This document shows, one piece after another, positions 40,130 through 52,460 of a stretch of 64,000 nt of DNA. Made by a program: the position numbers and the translations under genes. The stretch lies in assembly GCA_903632075.3 (NCBI GenBank), contig CAHIKZ030000248.1:507501-571500 (forward strand). Direction: 5' to 3'. This stretch comes from Acanthosepion pharaonis (Eukaryota; Mollusca; Cephalopoda; Sepiida; Sepiidae). Within the stretch, counting starts at the first letter, position 1. Each line of letters begins with the position of its first letter. The notes beneath the pieces were generated by a model. That model saw only the letters and a list, made by a program, of their open reading frames with translations. It had not been told where the DNA came from and did not search any database.

Positions 40130-40520
40130 TATAAATGAGAACATATTGATACATGAACATCTCTGATTTTGTCATTCCAAAGATCATTATAAACTGATGT
40201 CTTTGATACCTATACTTAATGAATTTAAGTGTAGTACTAGATTAGTAGCTAGGTCCCATCATTTTATTGCAGAAATTGCTAAGTATAACCATAAGTTATA
40301 TTCTAATTTCTTTCCTAGCACTTCTCACTTGTGGAACTCTCTTCTCTCTACAATGGTCAAACATTTAAATGCAATGTTAATCATCATCTTCTATCTCCTT
40401 GAATCCTGTTCCGTTATTGTCCTTTCTCCATAATATCATTATCTCATTTTTCTTCATTCTCAGTAACCCTGCAGCATGACTTCATCACCTTGCTTGGGGT
40501 GAAACAATAATTAAAAAAAA
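40130..40520 (+). mobile_element. LINE 3' end, family A
   Basis: Frame with LNEFKCSTRLVARSHHFIAEIA and FPSTSHLWNSLLS (the SHLWNSL block), then GTCCTTTCTCC and the tail CCTTGCTTGGGGTGAAACAA followed by A. Third tail of this family within 3.5 kb. Confidence 0.75.
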
Positions 40521-41087
40521 AAAATAAAAATACAGAAACTCATGTTAATGTTAATAATAATTTGAAGGTAAACTTGAGTAAGCAAACAAAAATTTCATAT
40601 TTAGAACGATTAAATATGAACTGACCAAAAACTAGAGAAAGTAATTGAAAAGTATCCAGAGTTGGTTAATTGTGTTAAATTCTTTGATCCTGAAAATTAA
40701 ATGAAAGAAAAATAATTTTGGTCACCTATTTTTTATGACATTTTAGATAAATAATGATTTCCTTAAATAAGGATTTTCTAACACATTACACTAAATTTAA
40801 TTTTAAAAGGAAATTAGTAATTTTATATCAACAATGAATTAAAAGCCTGAGAAGAAAATGTTTTCATTTAATATTATTATCATTTGGTAAGACCCAACTT
40901 AATCATAAAAAAAAAAATGAAAGAAATAAAACAATGACTTATAGACTTATATATGACTGCAAAAGTCTTTTATAACTTTTGATTTAACCTTCTACTTTAT
41001 TAATTGAACTGTATATGAATCTTTTGAGAGAAATTTGTATCAGCAATTCTTCAGGTTTCAACAGGAAAGGTGGATAATTTTACCTAA

Positions 41088-41097
41088 TTTATTTATT
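41088..41097 (-). promoter_or_regulatory. possible poly(A) signals of the hydrolase gene
   Basis: Two overlapping AATAAA hexamers on the minus strand (TTTATTTATT on plus) lie about 440 bp downstream of the stop. This fits a short 3' UTR. In such AT-rich DNA the hexamer is common by chance. Confidence 0.35.
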
Positions 41098-41532
41098 AAA
41101 TGTGTTTAGTGCAAATAAATTCTTTTAGTGTTTCATAACTCCTCATCTTGTAAATGACAATCACGGGTTCAATCCACTGGCAAATATATTTAGAAATTAC
41201 CAAAAATTGAACATTTTATATAGTGTGCAATGCCAATCTAAAAGCATCTTTTATTAAATGCAGGTATTTGCAATGCTCAATTGATCAGTATTTTACTTGT
41301 CAACTCAAATTCCGACAACATTCCATATGTACCCCGCTGATGTATAAAGGATGTAAATTTTCAAACTTTTCTTCAAAATGTTACTGTTTGGAAAAGAAAA
41401 CACAAACTGCTTTTAAACAAATTCAGTGGCAGTTCATAGCTGCTCTAGCAATATATCCTGACTGCTTACGATGATAGTCTGACCCCGTCAGTAATTATAA
41501 AGGTTTAGTTTCATGGCATAGCCCGATTCTAG

Positions 41533-41697
41533 TCATGCTGTTGGCTGGTTTCTCCAGTTCTGTACGACTTCAATAATTGGCTTGATGACAGCAGATGGCT
41601 GTTTGTAGATCATATGATGATCAGCATCATTCACTATTATGTGATTTGCACGACTGAAGAATTTCTGGATTAGCATTCGTTCACCTCGGACCCATGC
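41533..41697 (-). CDS. alpha/beta-hydrolase last exon with stop codon
   Basis: 165 bp starting after acceptor CTTCTTTAG. It encodes residues 216-269 and the TGA stop at 41533-41535. NDADHHMIYKQPSAVI matches the usual C-terminal His motif (GH followed by P and a helix), with Asp in place of the Gly before H242. The C-terminal helix IKPIIEVVQNWR closes the fold. Confidence 0.9.
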   Translation of the reverse strand, partial: AWVRGERMLIQKFFSRANHIIVNDADHHMIYKQPSAVIKPIIEVVQNWRNQPTA

Positions 41698-44600
41698 CTA
41701 AAGAAGAAGAAGAAGAAAAAAAAAAAGACATTTTTAGAAATAAGTTAACATTTTCATATTACAAATAGCCTATAAATTAAGTTGTGAAATTTCAAAATTC
41801 AAAGAGAAAATTTTAGAAAAAAAGAATTAAAAAAAAAAACTATGTTTTAATCGCCCTAATATTATCATTAAATAATGTATATTTTGAGATAGGAACAAAA
41901 GTTTGTGAACATCATACTTAAATTTAACAGGATATTTCAACAGAATCTCATTAAAAATATTTCATGTTTGTAAAACTTCTTATGTTTGGTGCACACATAA
42001 ACATGACAAGAGATGGCAATAGAAAGTCAGTAACAAAAGTAGGAACAAATACAAGTACAATAAAACAAAGATGATAAGGTTATTGTACTGATATTGAAAT
42101 AAGTCTTGCCTCATTTACATACCAGCACACAGACCTGTATGGATAGTCCTACTACTGAGGAAAGGGAGGGGTGGGGGTCATGTAGGAAACTTTGAATTAC
42201 ATATTTTACAACTCTAATATTATAGATGGCTAGTAAAGGAAATTATGAACAGACTAATTGGGGAGGGGAAAGTGTTTTGCGGTTATTCCTAACAAAGATT
42301 GAAACCAACACATTTTGTAAAAGATGACCAATCACCAATGTCTGCTCATGTCTTGCAGAGAGAGAAAGTACGTATGAAAAAAAAAACAAAAAAAAACATA
42401 AAATTTAAAACAACAAACCTCATTTAACTGCCATGATAAACTTGTATCATACATATTTCCAGAAATTACTGTCAGAGTCATATTTTTAGGAAGATTTTTC
42501 ATTATTCGAGCCAATCTGAAAATAAATGAAACCAGATAGTTTTTGTTTTGAGATGAAAACACATCCACCCCCCTTGCCACAATAATCATGCCTCAAGCTT
42601 TTCAAACTGTCAGCAATTAAATCTTGAAAACAAGAATACTTCCTTTTTATATTTTTAGAATTTGTATTGGATTTTATTTCAATAAATAGTGAATCAATGT
42701 TTCTCATAGAAAAAGTAAATTTTGGACTTAACTTTGCTTTTTACTAAACTATATTTCTATTGATTTAGTCAACATTTATTCATTATGTTAACATCAAACT
42801 ATTTCTCATTCTGTTTTACCTGAAATGAATTTAGATTAAAAGATAGTTTTTCATTTCATAGTGATAAAATACATAAAAATTATACTACTGTCCTGTAATA
42901 GTTCATATATTTTGTGTACAAAATGTGTATGTAAATGGAACAGTCATTATAGGACAAAATATAATACTTCTGTCCCATAATAGTTCTTATATTTTATGTA
43001 TGAAGTATGTATGCAAACATAATAATTATTATCAGATGGCAATATATTTACATGACATTTTAAAAATCAATTTCTATTTTGTCTAATGCAGTGTAGCATC
43101 CAACTTTGATTCCAAGAAACTTCAAATGAGAGACTTAAATTCTCCCATTAAGTTTATAAAGTTTCAATAATTCTACATTATTTAGATCTCAAATTTTTAA
43201 TCTCAAAATGAAAAATATACTTTGTGTATTTGATATATTCTAGTTCAGTAAAAATAGATTAAAAAAAAGGTTAGACAATCATCTTTTCTTTTTTTTTAAA
43301 TAATCTTTCTAAAGAAAGAGAAGCAGAAATTAAAACTCACCGTATTTGGGCAATTGACTCATTTACAAAATGGTGTTCATCAACAGCTGAACTTAAATGT
43401 TTCGGATGGCAGAGAAGAAATTTCTAGAAGAAAAAATTATATAGTTTAGCTATTTAAGAAAAAAAAAAGAAGGAAAATAAAACCAAGAATAGTGCAATAC
43501 AAAAAATTCCCATTTAAGACGTACAAAATTATTACAAAAGATATTTAAAATAATAATCCTATCAAATGACCAATTAACAAAGTTGTCATTTGATCACCAA
43601 GTATATTTTCAACATGTAATAATCACTAACAAATGCGTCCTGGGTAAGACGATAAACTACATCCAACAGCAAGGACTCTGATAAGAAGGTTCCGAGGAGC
43701 ATGGAACCACCTCTTAATTGCTGGTATTCCCAGGTCCAACTTAATCCGGGTTGGTAGCACTTGTTAGGGTCCCAGCTATGGGCAAATAGTTAACCCCCAA
43801 ACTGAGATCAAAACACTATGAAAGTGTAAAAATAGGTTTTAATACCAAAAATACTTTGTAAAAATTATTACCAGCAATACATTATTACCTGCTATACATT
43901 TTAGAAAAAAAAAAAAAAATTACCAGCAATACATTTTTGACCAGCTATACATTTTTGAAGAAAAAAATATTACCAGCAATACATTTGTAAAAAAAAAAAT
44001 ATTACCAGCAATAAACATTTTGTCGACATTAAATAACTCATTGAGGTTGATACGCTGTGAACCAAACCAAGCTAACAAATACTTTAAATAACATAAGCTG
44101 ATTGGATGAGCAGCTACCAATGATTAATACTGGCTGTACATTTTACCTTTTTTTTCATAGAGTTTGTGAGAACTTTTGATTTTGAAATCAAAAGTTTTCT
44201 TTCCAAATTGTTATTTGTAAATATCACTGACCCAAATAACGTACAATAAAATTCAATCCAATGTTTCAATTAGGTTGGGTGATTTTATGGCATGTCAGCC
44301 TTTGTTGGGTTATTTAATGCTGAATTCTTCATAGGGGCACCTAGTGAGGATTGAACTCACTACTCTGTAGTAATGGTCAACCAGACGAGTCTCGCCTATG
44401 CTGAAGCACTGCCTCATCTTCTGTGTTGTTATTGGGACTGTCCTTAGATAAATATAATAGGGCCCTGATGAAAATAAGCAAACAATTTATTCAAATGCAG
44501 TTCTTATTAAAATAAAAGAATGGCTTTGTGTTTTATCATGTTCTAGAAATTTTTCAAAGGTAGCAATACTAACATGTCTGGCAATTGAACAACAAATCGC

Positions 44601-44901
44601 CAAGATGGAGACTGATTATAAGTTTCTCTCTCATATCGTTGCTTAGAAATCATCTATGTAAACAATGACAGACTATCATCACTGTCGTGTCCGTATATTG
44701 TTTAATATGTTGTAATTGACATCTTTGATAATGGCTTATGTAAGCCGGAAGCTTAGATTGTATTAAAAAAAAATATGGATCAATATTGTGAATTTCTTTC
44801 TTTGTTCAACGATAATGTTATTAAACTTATCAGACGTTACGAAGAAATTTTACATAAAATAAATAGACAACACTTGTCTATATTATTTAATGAAACGTGC
44901 A

Positions 44902-44966
<65 letters not shown>

Positions 44967-45014
44967 AATTGGGATTATCCATACAGATTACCAAGATTTT
45001 CATTACTTTATTTT

Positions 45015-45060
<46 letters not shown>

Positions 45061-48000
45061 GAATGGAATTTTGTAAATAAATACAGGATGAAACAAAATC
45101 TTTTGTCTAGGAAAAAAAGAAAAAAAAGGGAAAAGGTAAAGTAAAAAAAAAGAAAAACAGCCCATCATATAAGGCAAGCTTTAGGGAGAATAAACTAATG
45201 TCATGAATGCTCCCCATCAACATTAGAGCACAAATTTCAAAATTTAAATCAACAAGGAGTTGCTATAAAAATGTCCCAACAAATGAACAAATTTGGATTG
45301 AAAGTTTTAACCTATTATAGAAAAAAAAAAAAAAAAAAGATTAAGAAGGCCAGACATTAATATGCAGAAGAACATATTTATTTGGAAGCCTGAAAATCAG
45401 TCTAAAGTTCATTTCAACAATGAAAGTAAATAAATTCACTTTAGTTGAATCTTGATATCAGATAATTTGTTGGACATTGTAAAGATGATATATTTTTTTA
45501 AACCAAACTGCGTCAAAAAGAAATTTTGAAAGGAAAAGAAATATGATAGGAAAGAGGAAGTTGGACTTTTTTTGAGAATTAATGGCATTATTTCAATTTA
45601 GTGAAGCAACATGTTATTCCTTTCCTATGAGCATCTCCTAACCAGCCAATATGCAAAACAATGTCCCATGTCCTACTGAGGAACAAGTGAAAAATGTTTT
45701 TGAAGAGAATATTGAAGTCACAAGATAGTCTGCATAGAGTCCTTTTAAATTAAATCAGAAATCCCATCAAGAACTTGTGAAAAGTAAGTGGAGACAAGGT
45801 TAGGGAATTAAACTTCAATTCTGGAATTGATCTGTAAGAAAAATTTAAAGATAAATAAATAAGTTATGCCAATCTGTGCAAGAAATTTTTCCCGTTTTCT
45901 GGGCTGAAGTTACTGTTAAGAAACGTCTATACTTCATTGTGATTGTTTTAAATCATTTACAAATGTACAATTCTTATTTTATTAAATTTATAAAATGATA
46001 CTGAATACCTATTCTTTTATTGTTGTAACCTAGGGAAGGTTACTGAATAGAAAAATCAAACGAAGGTTAGTAATGAACAATAATACTTAGGACAAGAACA
46101 ACACATACAAGATTTGCCAGCAGCATATAGAAGAAGTAGTCAACTGCTAGAAGTGAATCAAGTGAATTCCACAATGAATCTAACTGCAAGATATCTACCC
46201 ACTGCCCCACACAGTCAGATGTGGCACGGATGTTGGGTATCTGAGTCAATAGGCTTGGCCAAAAATTCCCCGCAGCCCCCATATAAAACTGGGTTGGGTA
46301 ACTCTTTCCTCAGACGAGACTTTGCCCCTCGACATAGCCTCATCTGGGGATCCTCACTACCCAGAAGCAGAGAGATTGACCAGCACAGCTGGAGACAAAT
46401 CTCCAATTGCAAACCAACATACAGTATTTACTACTGTATTTATATGAATGGGGACATACCCATTATTGTCTGTAGGTATGCTACAAAATTTATTTCGTTC
46501 ACTTTTTTAATAAAATGTTTTTCATGAATAATATTTTTCAATAAAAGCTTTTCCAATTATGTCAAGAGCTAAGGTTTCAAAATCTTGTGGAAATTACAGT
46601 GAACAAAACCTACATTTGATTAAATTGATTTCTTATTTTGGACAGTACCGTCTGTAACATGTCCCTTATTAAAATGTTTCAGAAAATCTTTTTCTCATGT
46701 AACATGTATAACAAAGTTATCTTACTTGTCTATTTTTGATGACATCTGAAATTGTTTCTTCTCTCAAAGGTTGTTCAAGAAGTCCAAAATGGATGGCAAG
46801 TCTTGAGATTCCTAGGGAGGCACCAAACTGAAGAAGTTGCAGGTCAGGAATTATTTTTTGAAACCTAAAAAAAAAAGAAAAACAATTCCCAAAACGATCC
46901 AATTATATCCAAAGAACAAAAAGATTAAATTCACAATTTTTTTTTTTTTTTTTTATGGATTAGAACCGAAATTTCAAATAACACCATATATGATGCATTT
47001 GGCAGAGGAGGGGCATATTCAAAATTTGATAATTTTGCAGCAATATGTGCTTAAATATTTTAGGCAGTTTTGATCAACATTTATGATTAGCCATAAAGAA
47101 TTGTAAATGTAGGACAACCTTACCCTTAAGTAAAATAATAATAATATTTATTAAAAAATTTATTACAGGTAAACATGGAAACATTATTGACAATTATGTA
47201 TTTAGTTACATAACAAATAAATAAAAATAATATAAATTTGATGCTATATTCAGTTTGTTGTGAGGTATTTTATCTTTTCTCCTTTGTTAATGGCAGCATT
47301 TTAGAATACTTTGGCTGGAGCACTAAGTTTCCTAAATTGAACAAACAGGAGCTATTTTGTTTACGCTTTGTTACCTCTCTTTTCCATTGTTGTTTTTAGA
47401 TTGCTTTCTTCAAGTCATTTTGATGGGCAATAGTGAAATTCTGAAATTTAGAATGATCTTATTCCATTTCAAAAATAAAACCTGTAAAAAGGAATATTTT
47501 AAATTCATATTTAACAAAAATAATATGCTTTTGACAAAATACCTTAATGATTTCACTATAATTATGTAACAATAATGCAATATTTTGCAGACAAATCTAC
47601 GGTTTATGTTACCTCATATCATTGCATAGTTATGAAATTGAGCTTGAAATATTGTGTAATCGGTTCTAATTTTTTGTAAAATACTTTGCTATGATAGATT
47701 GAACAGAAACAAAGCAGCAGGGCTAGACGGAATTGTAATAGAGATGCTGGTAGCCTTAGACTAGATTACGGAAATAATAAATTAAATCTACTGCAGTGGC
47801 CTAAGTAAATCTATTTTCATAGGAACCAGGTGCAAACAAATGTGAACTCCGTTGGACAATCAGCCTAATGAGTCATATAAGAAAACTCATCATCCAATGA
47901 ATAGAAGACGTAGCAGAATCAGACCAGATATAGGACAAAACAATGTGAGTTTATTAAAGACACTGGAACAAGGAATGTGATATTTATGCTCAGAATGTTA

Positions 48001-49809
48001 TCAGAAAGAGCAATAGAAATGCAGAAGGACATGTACCTGTTTTTTTATAGGTTACGCAAAAGAATTCAATAAAGTATGCCACAAAAATCTGTTAGAACTG
48101 CTCAGAAAAATATTAAAATAATCAAGAACATATATTGGCAGCAAACTGCAAAATATAAGGATAGAAAAGAAGTTCAGCAAATATACAAAACTAGAAAGGG
48201 GTGTAAGACAAGGATGTGTCTTCTCACTGGACTTATTCAACATATACAGCGAGACAATTCTAAGAGAATTAGATGTCCTACCAGAATTCATTATTGACAG
48301 CCACAATCTTCACAACATAAGATATGCAAATGACACAGTGTTGATAGGAGACACAGAAAGGAAACTACAGTAACTCCTACAGAAAGTAGTGAAGGAAAGT
48401 GAGAAGAAAGGACTAAATATAAACTGCAAGAAAACAGAAGGCATTGTTGTTAGCAAAAGGAACAGAATAACATGTAAATTACAAATTGGAAATACCAAAA
48501 TCAAACAAGCATAAAAATTAAAATATTTGGGAAGTGTTCTAACAGAGGACAGAAAAAGTAACACTGATAGCCAGAAGCTAAGCAGAGTTTTAAGACATAG
48601 AAAATTTTCGTCAGAAACAAAAAAAAGAGTACCGAACTGTTACAAGATATCTCTCCTCATGTATGGCAGTGAATGTTGGACAATCTCTGCCAAGATGAAG
48701 AAGAGACTAAGCAACAGAAATGTAACTCTACAGAAGGATGCTGAGGGTAACATGGACTGAACATGTGAGTATCAGTATCAACAAGGTTTTAGAAGAAGAA
48801 GCAGTTGAAATTTCTGGGGCATGTAATGAGGAAGGAGGGCTTGGAAAATCTGATACCCACAGTACAGATTGAAGGCAAGGAGGACAGAGGAAAACAATGC
48901 ATAACCTATTTAGTGAACTTGAATAAATGGATGGCAGAACAGGGTTTAGGAGAAATAATGAAAAGACAAAATTCATTAAGAGCTACAAAGGGTTGGAAAT
49001 TGTGGAGAGCCATGACTGCCTATGTCCTGAAGGGACATGATACATAAAGAAGAACCTGGAAAGGAGGTAATAAGGTTATGGGTTGGAACAGTATTCCCAT
49101 ACTATAACTCAAGAGAATTGCTGACTTTGTTAAAGAAATTAGAAAGCACTTACCAATACTGAGACCAAAGTTGATCTTCGCTCTCAAAAAGGTCATCTGA
49201 TATTGGATTGATCATCACAAGACCGGCAATGTCCCTGTGAAATTAATAATTGTCACTCTTAATAGATACAATTAAAGACCTAATAAAAAAAACAACATAC
49301 ATACATGCATTTCATTGTTATGTTATGGATACAGAGACTGACTAAAAATGTCATTGTACAGTGTAACTCAGTTCTTGAACTTCATTTGTTCCAAGAAGTC
49401 ATTCAAAAATAGAAACAATTTTCCCCATAAGAATTAATCTGCTGCTTTGATCACATATTTGTTCTTTAGTATCAAGAATATGGTTGATTTTAGCATAAAT
49501 GCATTCACTGCTAAATCAAAGATACTCATTCCATTTGCATATTTGCAAAGTAAACACAATGCTATCATGAAGTTTATAAAAATCTTTTTTCTGTTGCAAC
49601 TGAGAACAGTAACAATCATGACACTGACTACAGATGATTGATAGTAGTTGTGGAGTCTAGTGGAAATTTGTGTAGAGGTCCGTGTGTGTTTGCGTGTTGT
49701 TGAATTGGAAACGTGTGTAACTTCTGGCAGAATATTAAAAGATCCAACTACAAGAAAATGACTGGAGTTGAATTAAGTCCAACAGAAGATGTAAAGAAGA
49801 CAAATAAAA

Positions 49810-49857
<48 letters not shown>

Positions 49858-51490
49858 ACATAAAGAGTTTGTATTTTGGTGAGTGTTTGTACGTACGTGT
49901 ATGTGTGTATAATGTTCATGGCATCTTCTACAAATGGGAAGACACGGATCTTCCAAGAGAGCTTACACTGTAGTCGTTGAAATGAAAACATGACAAAGAG
50001 AACGAGGCAAGAAGTTACCCAGTATTTATAGTATAGGGAGAATGACCACCTAGTGACAATTAGGGAATTAATTAGGAGCTAACTCCGACATTTACATGTC
50101 ACACTCATCTCTGTGGCCAAAAATAGACATTACTACCACAGTTCCAATAAGAATTGCTCACATATAAAATGAAGCAGCAAAGCCCTTTCTTCCTCTTTTG
50201 TCTCTCTTGAACATTAGTCAAAAGGCCTTGAACACCCACCACTTTTTTTTTATTGGTTCACCACTGTAAAGACTTAAACTATTGTACATTTCAGGTATAG
50301 ACATTTCATACACCAAACACATAAAGTACATTTCTCTCTTGTTATTGTTTTCAGTGTAACACACAAGGAATGGTTCCATCTTATTTACTGCATCTCACAT
50401 GATTTGTTTTTCTCTCCAAATCTACATTTTACAACTACTAGGATTAATGGGAGGAACAGACATTAACATCACTTTTCACTTTTAGGCAACATGACCATGT
50501 GTCTTTGTTTAAATGTAGTGCAGGGAGTTATCTTTGAATGCTTCAGCTAAGAAAACAATAATTGCCACAAAATACTTAAAGAAAAATATTCTGAACTTTG
50601 GACAGTTTTTTTTTCATAAATTTAATCAAGATGTGTGACAACTTGAACATAAACTTGAAAAATCTAGTAAAAAAATGAAACAGACCATATCAGTCAATTT
50701 TAATAAAGAACTTGTGTATATAGATGTAATTATTTGTATGTTATAGGCGTGGTACTTATTAAAAAGCGCTCAGTATCAGAGATAGAGCTAACATGTTGAA
50801 CCAGTTGTGTATATGTATATATATGTATGTGTGTGTATGTGTATATTTATGTGGATATGTGGATATATTTATATGTGTGTACATGGGTATATGTATGTGT
50901 GTATGTGGGTACACGCCTATGTGTATGTATATACATGTATATGTTATTGTGTATGTGTGTATTTGCATGTGTTTTTGAACATAAAAATATAGGTCCTTGC
51001 TAGATTAGATAATCGTTATATTTATTTTTTATATGTTTATATTTCATTTGTAACCTGTAGTCGATATTAAATTTGTCTAATTTTCTCAATTACACAGCGG
51101 CCCTTTAAGTAAATGTCCATCAATTTTACTCTCCTTCGCCCCATCTCTCTCCCCCACCTCTTCTTTCCTTTCCTCTTCCTCCCTCTTATTCTGATCTTCA
51201 ACATTAGATTGTCTATGGTGTGTGTATGTCACCACGAAATGTATCTTTATGCATTAGACATCCAACAACACTCATATTTCTCTTACTTAAACCCCTTCCA
51301 CTCACCTCTCCTAAAATTCTCTCTGTTAAGATTTAATCTCCCTCCTTCTCTAGACTCTCTCTAAATTCTGTTTTTATTTCCGGAGTTGTTTTTTCTGTTT
51401 TCTTTTTGAATTTGTAGGCCTGATGAATTGGATAGTATTTATGATTCCAATGGAATAAATTATGACCATGGAATATTAGTGTTTAAGCCT

Positions 51491-51564
<74 letters not shown>

Positions 51565-51843
51565 CTTCTCAATTCCAATTTCAACCATAACCATTTCCAT
51601 ATATTAGCTGTTGTTTAGCTTCCTAGGCCTGCATTGTTTTGGCAACAAATATGCAAATGCAGCATACAGCTTTGGTGTTATTCCTGGTTGGAATGTTTCT
51701 GCCATGTGAATGCAGACAACTTTTCAAGCCAGCCTATGATTTGTCATTAAATATGTGCACAGGTGAAGCTAGTTAATTTAATGCAGTCTCACTTATCCAT
51801 TCTAGACATGGCACTTCATATGGTTAACAAAACCTGCTCAAAG

Positions 51844-51912
<69 letters not shown>

Positions 51913-52052
51913 CAGACCATCTACTCAACTACAAGTATCCATTAAAATAACGTTTAAAGTGATATATATTTTTATATGTGTAGTGCTTAGTGAAAAGTGC
52001 TCAATATCTGCAATAGAGCTAACATATTCAGTTGTATAGATATCCATACAAC

Positions 52053-52101
<49 letters not shown>

Positions 52102-52403
52102 AGACATGATGAGAATGAATAGAGTACAATTCCAATGTTTGTAAAATTTAATTTAAAACAGGGCTCAATACAAAATAGAGCAATATTCTTTATTTTAGGA
52201 TATTATATTGAAAACGTCAAAATCACTACACAATTGCAGTTGTGTTTTTGTTGCGTATCAATGCATCTCATCATGCAATTATAAGTTACCGAGTAATTGA
52301 CAATTGCCTGATGAGATGTGTTGATATGTATCAAAACACAACTACAATTGTGTAGGGATTTTGACATGTTTTTTCAATGTGATATCCTAAAATAATATAT
52401 ATA

Positions 52404-52460
<57 letters not shown>

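Noticed and set aside
41223..41474. 83-codon plus frame
   Set aside because: Opposite strand of the probable 3' UTR of the hydrolase gene; no family features.
43866..44015. CRISPR-like array
   Set aside because: Spacers are poly-A and irregular; it is a eukaryotic intronic short tandem repeat.
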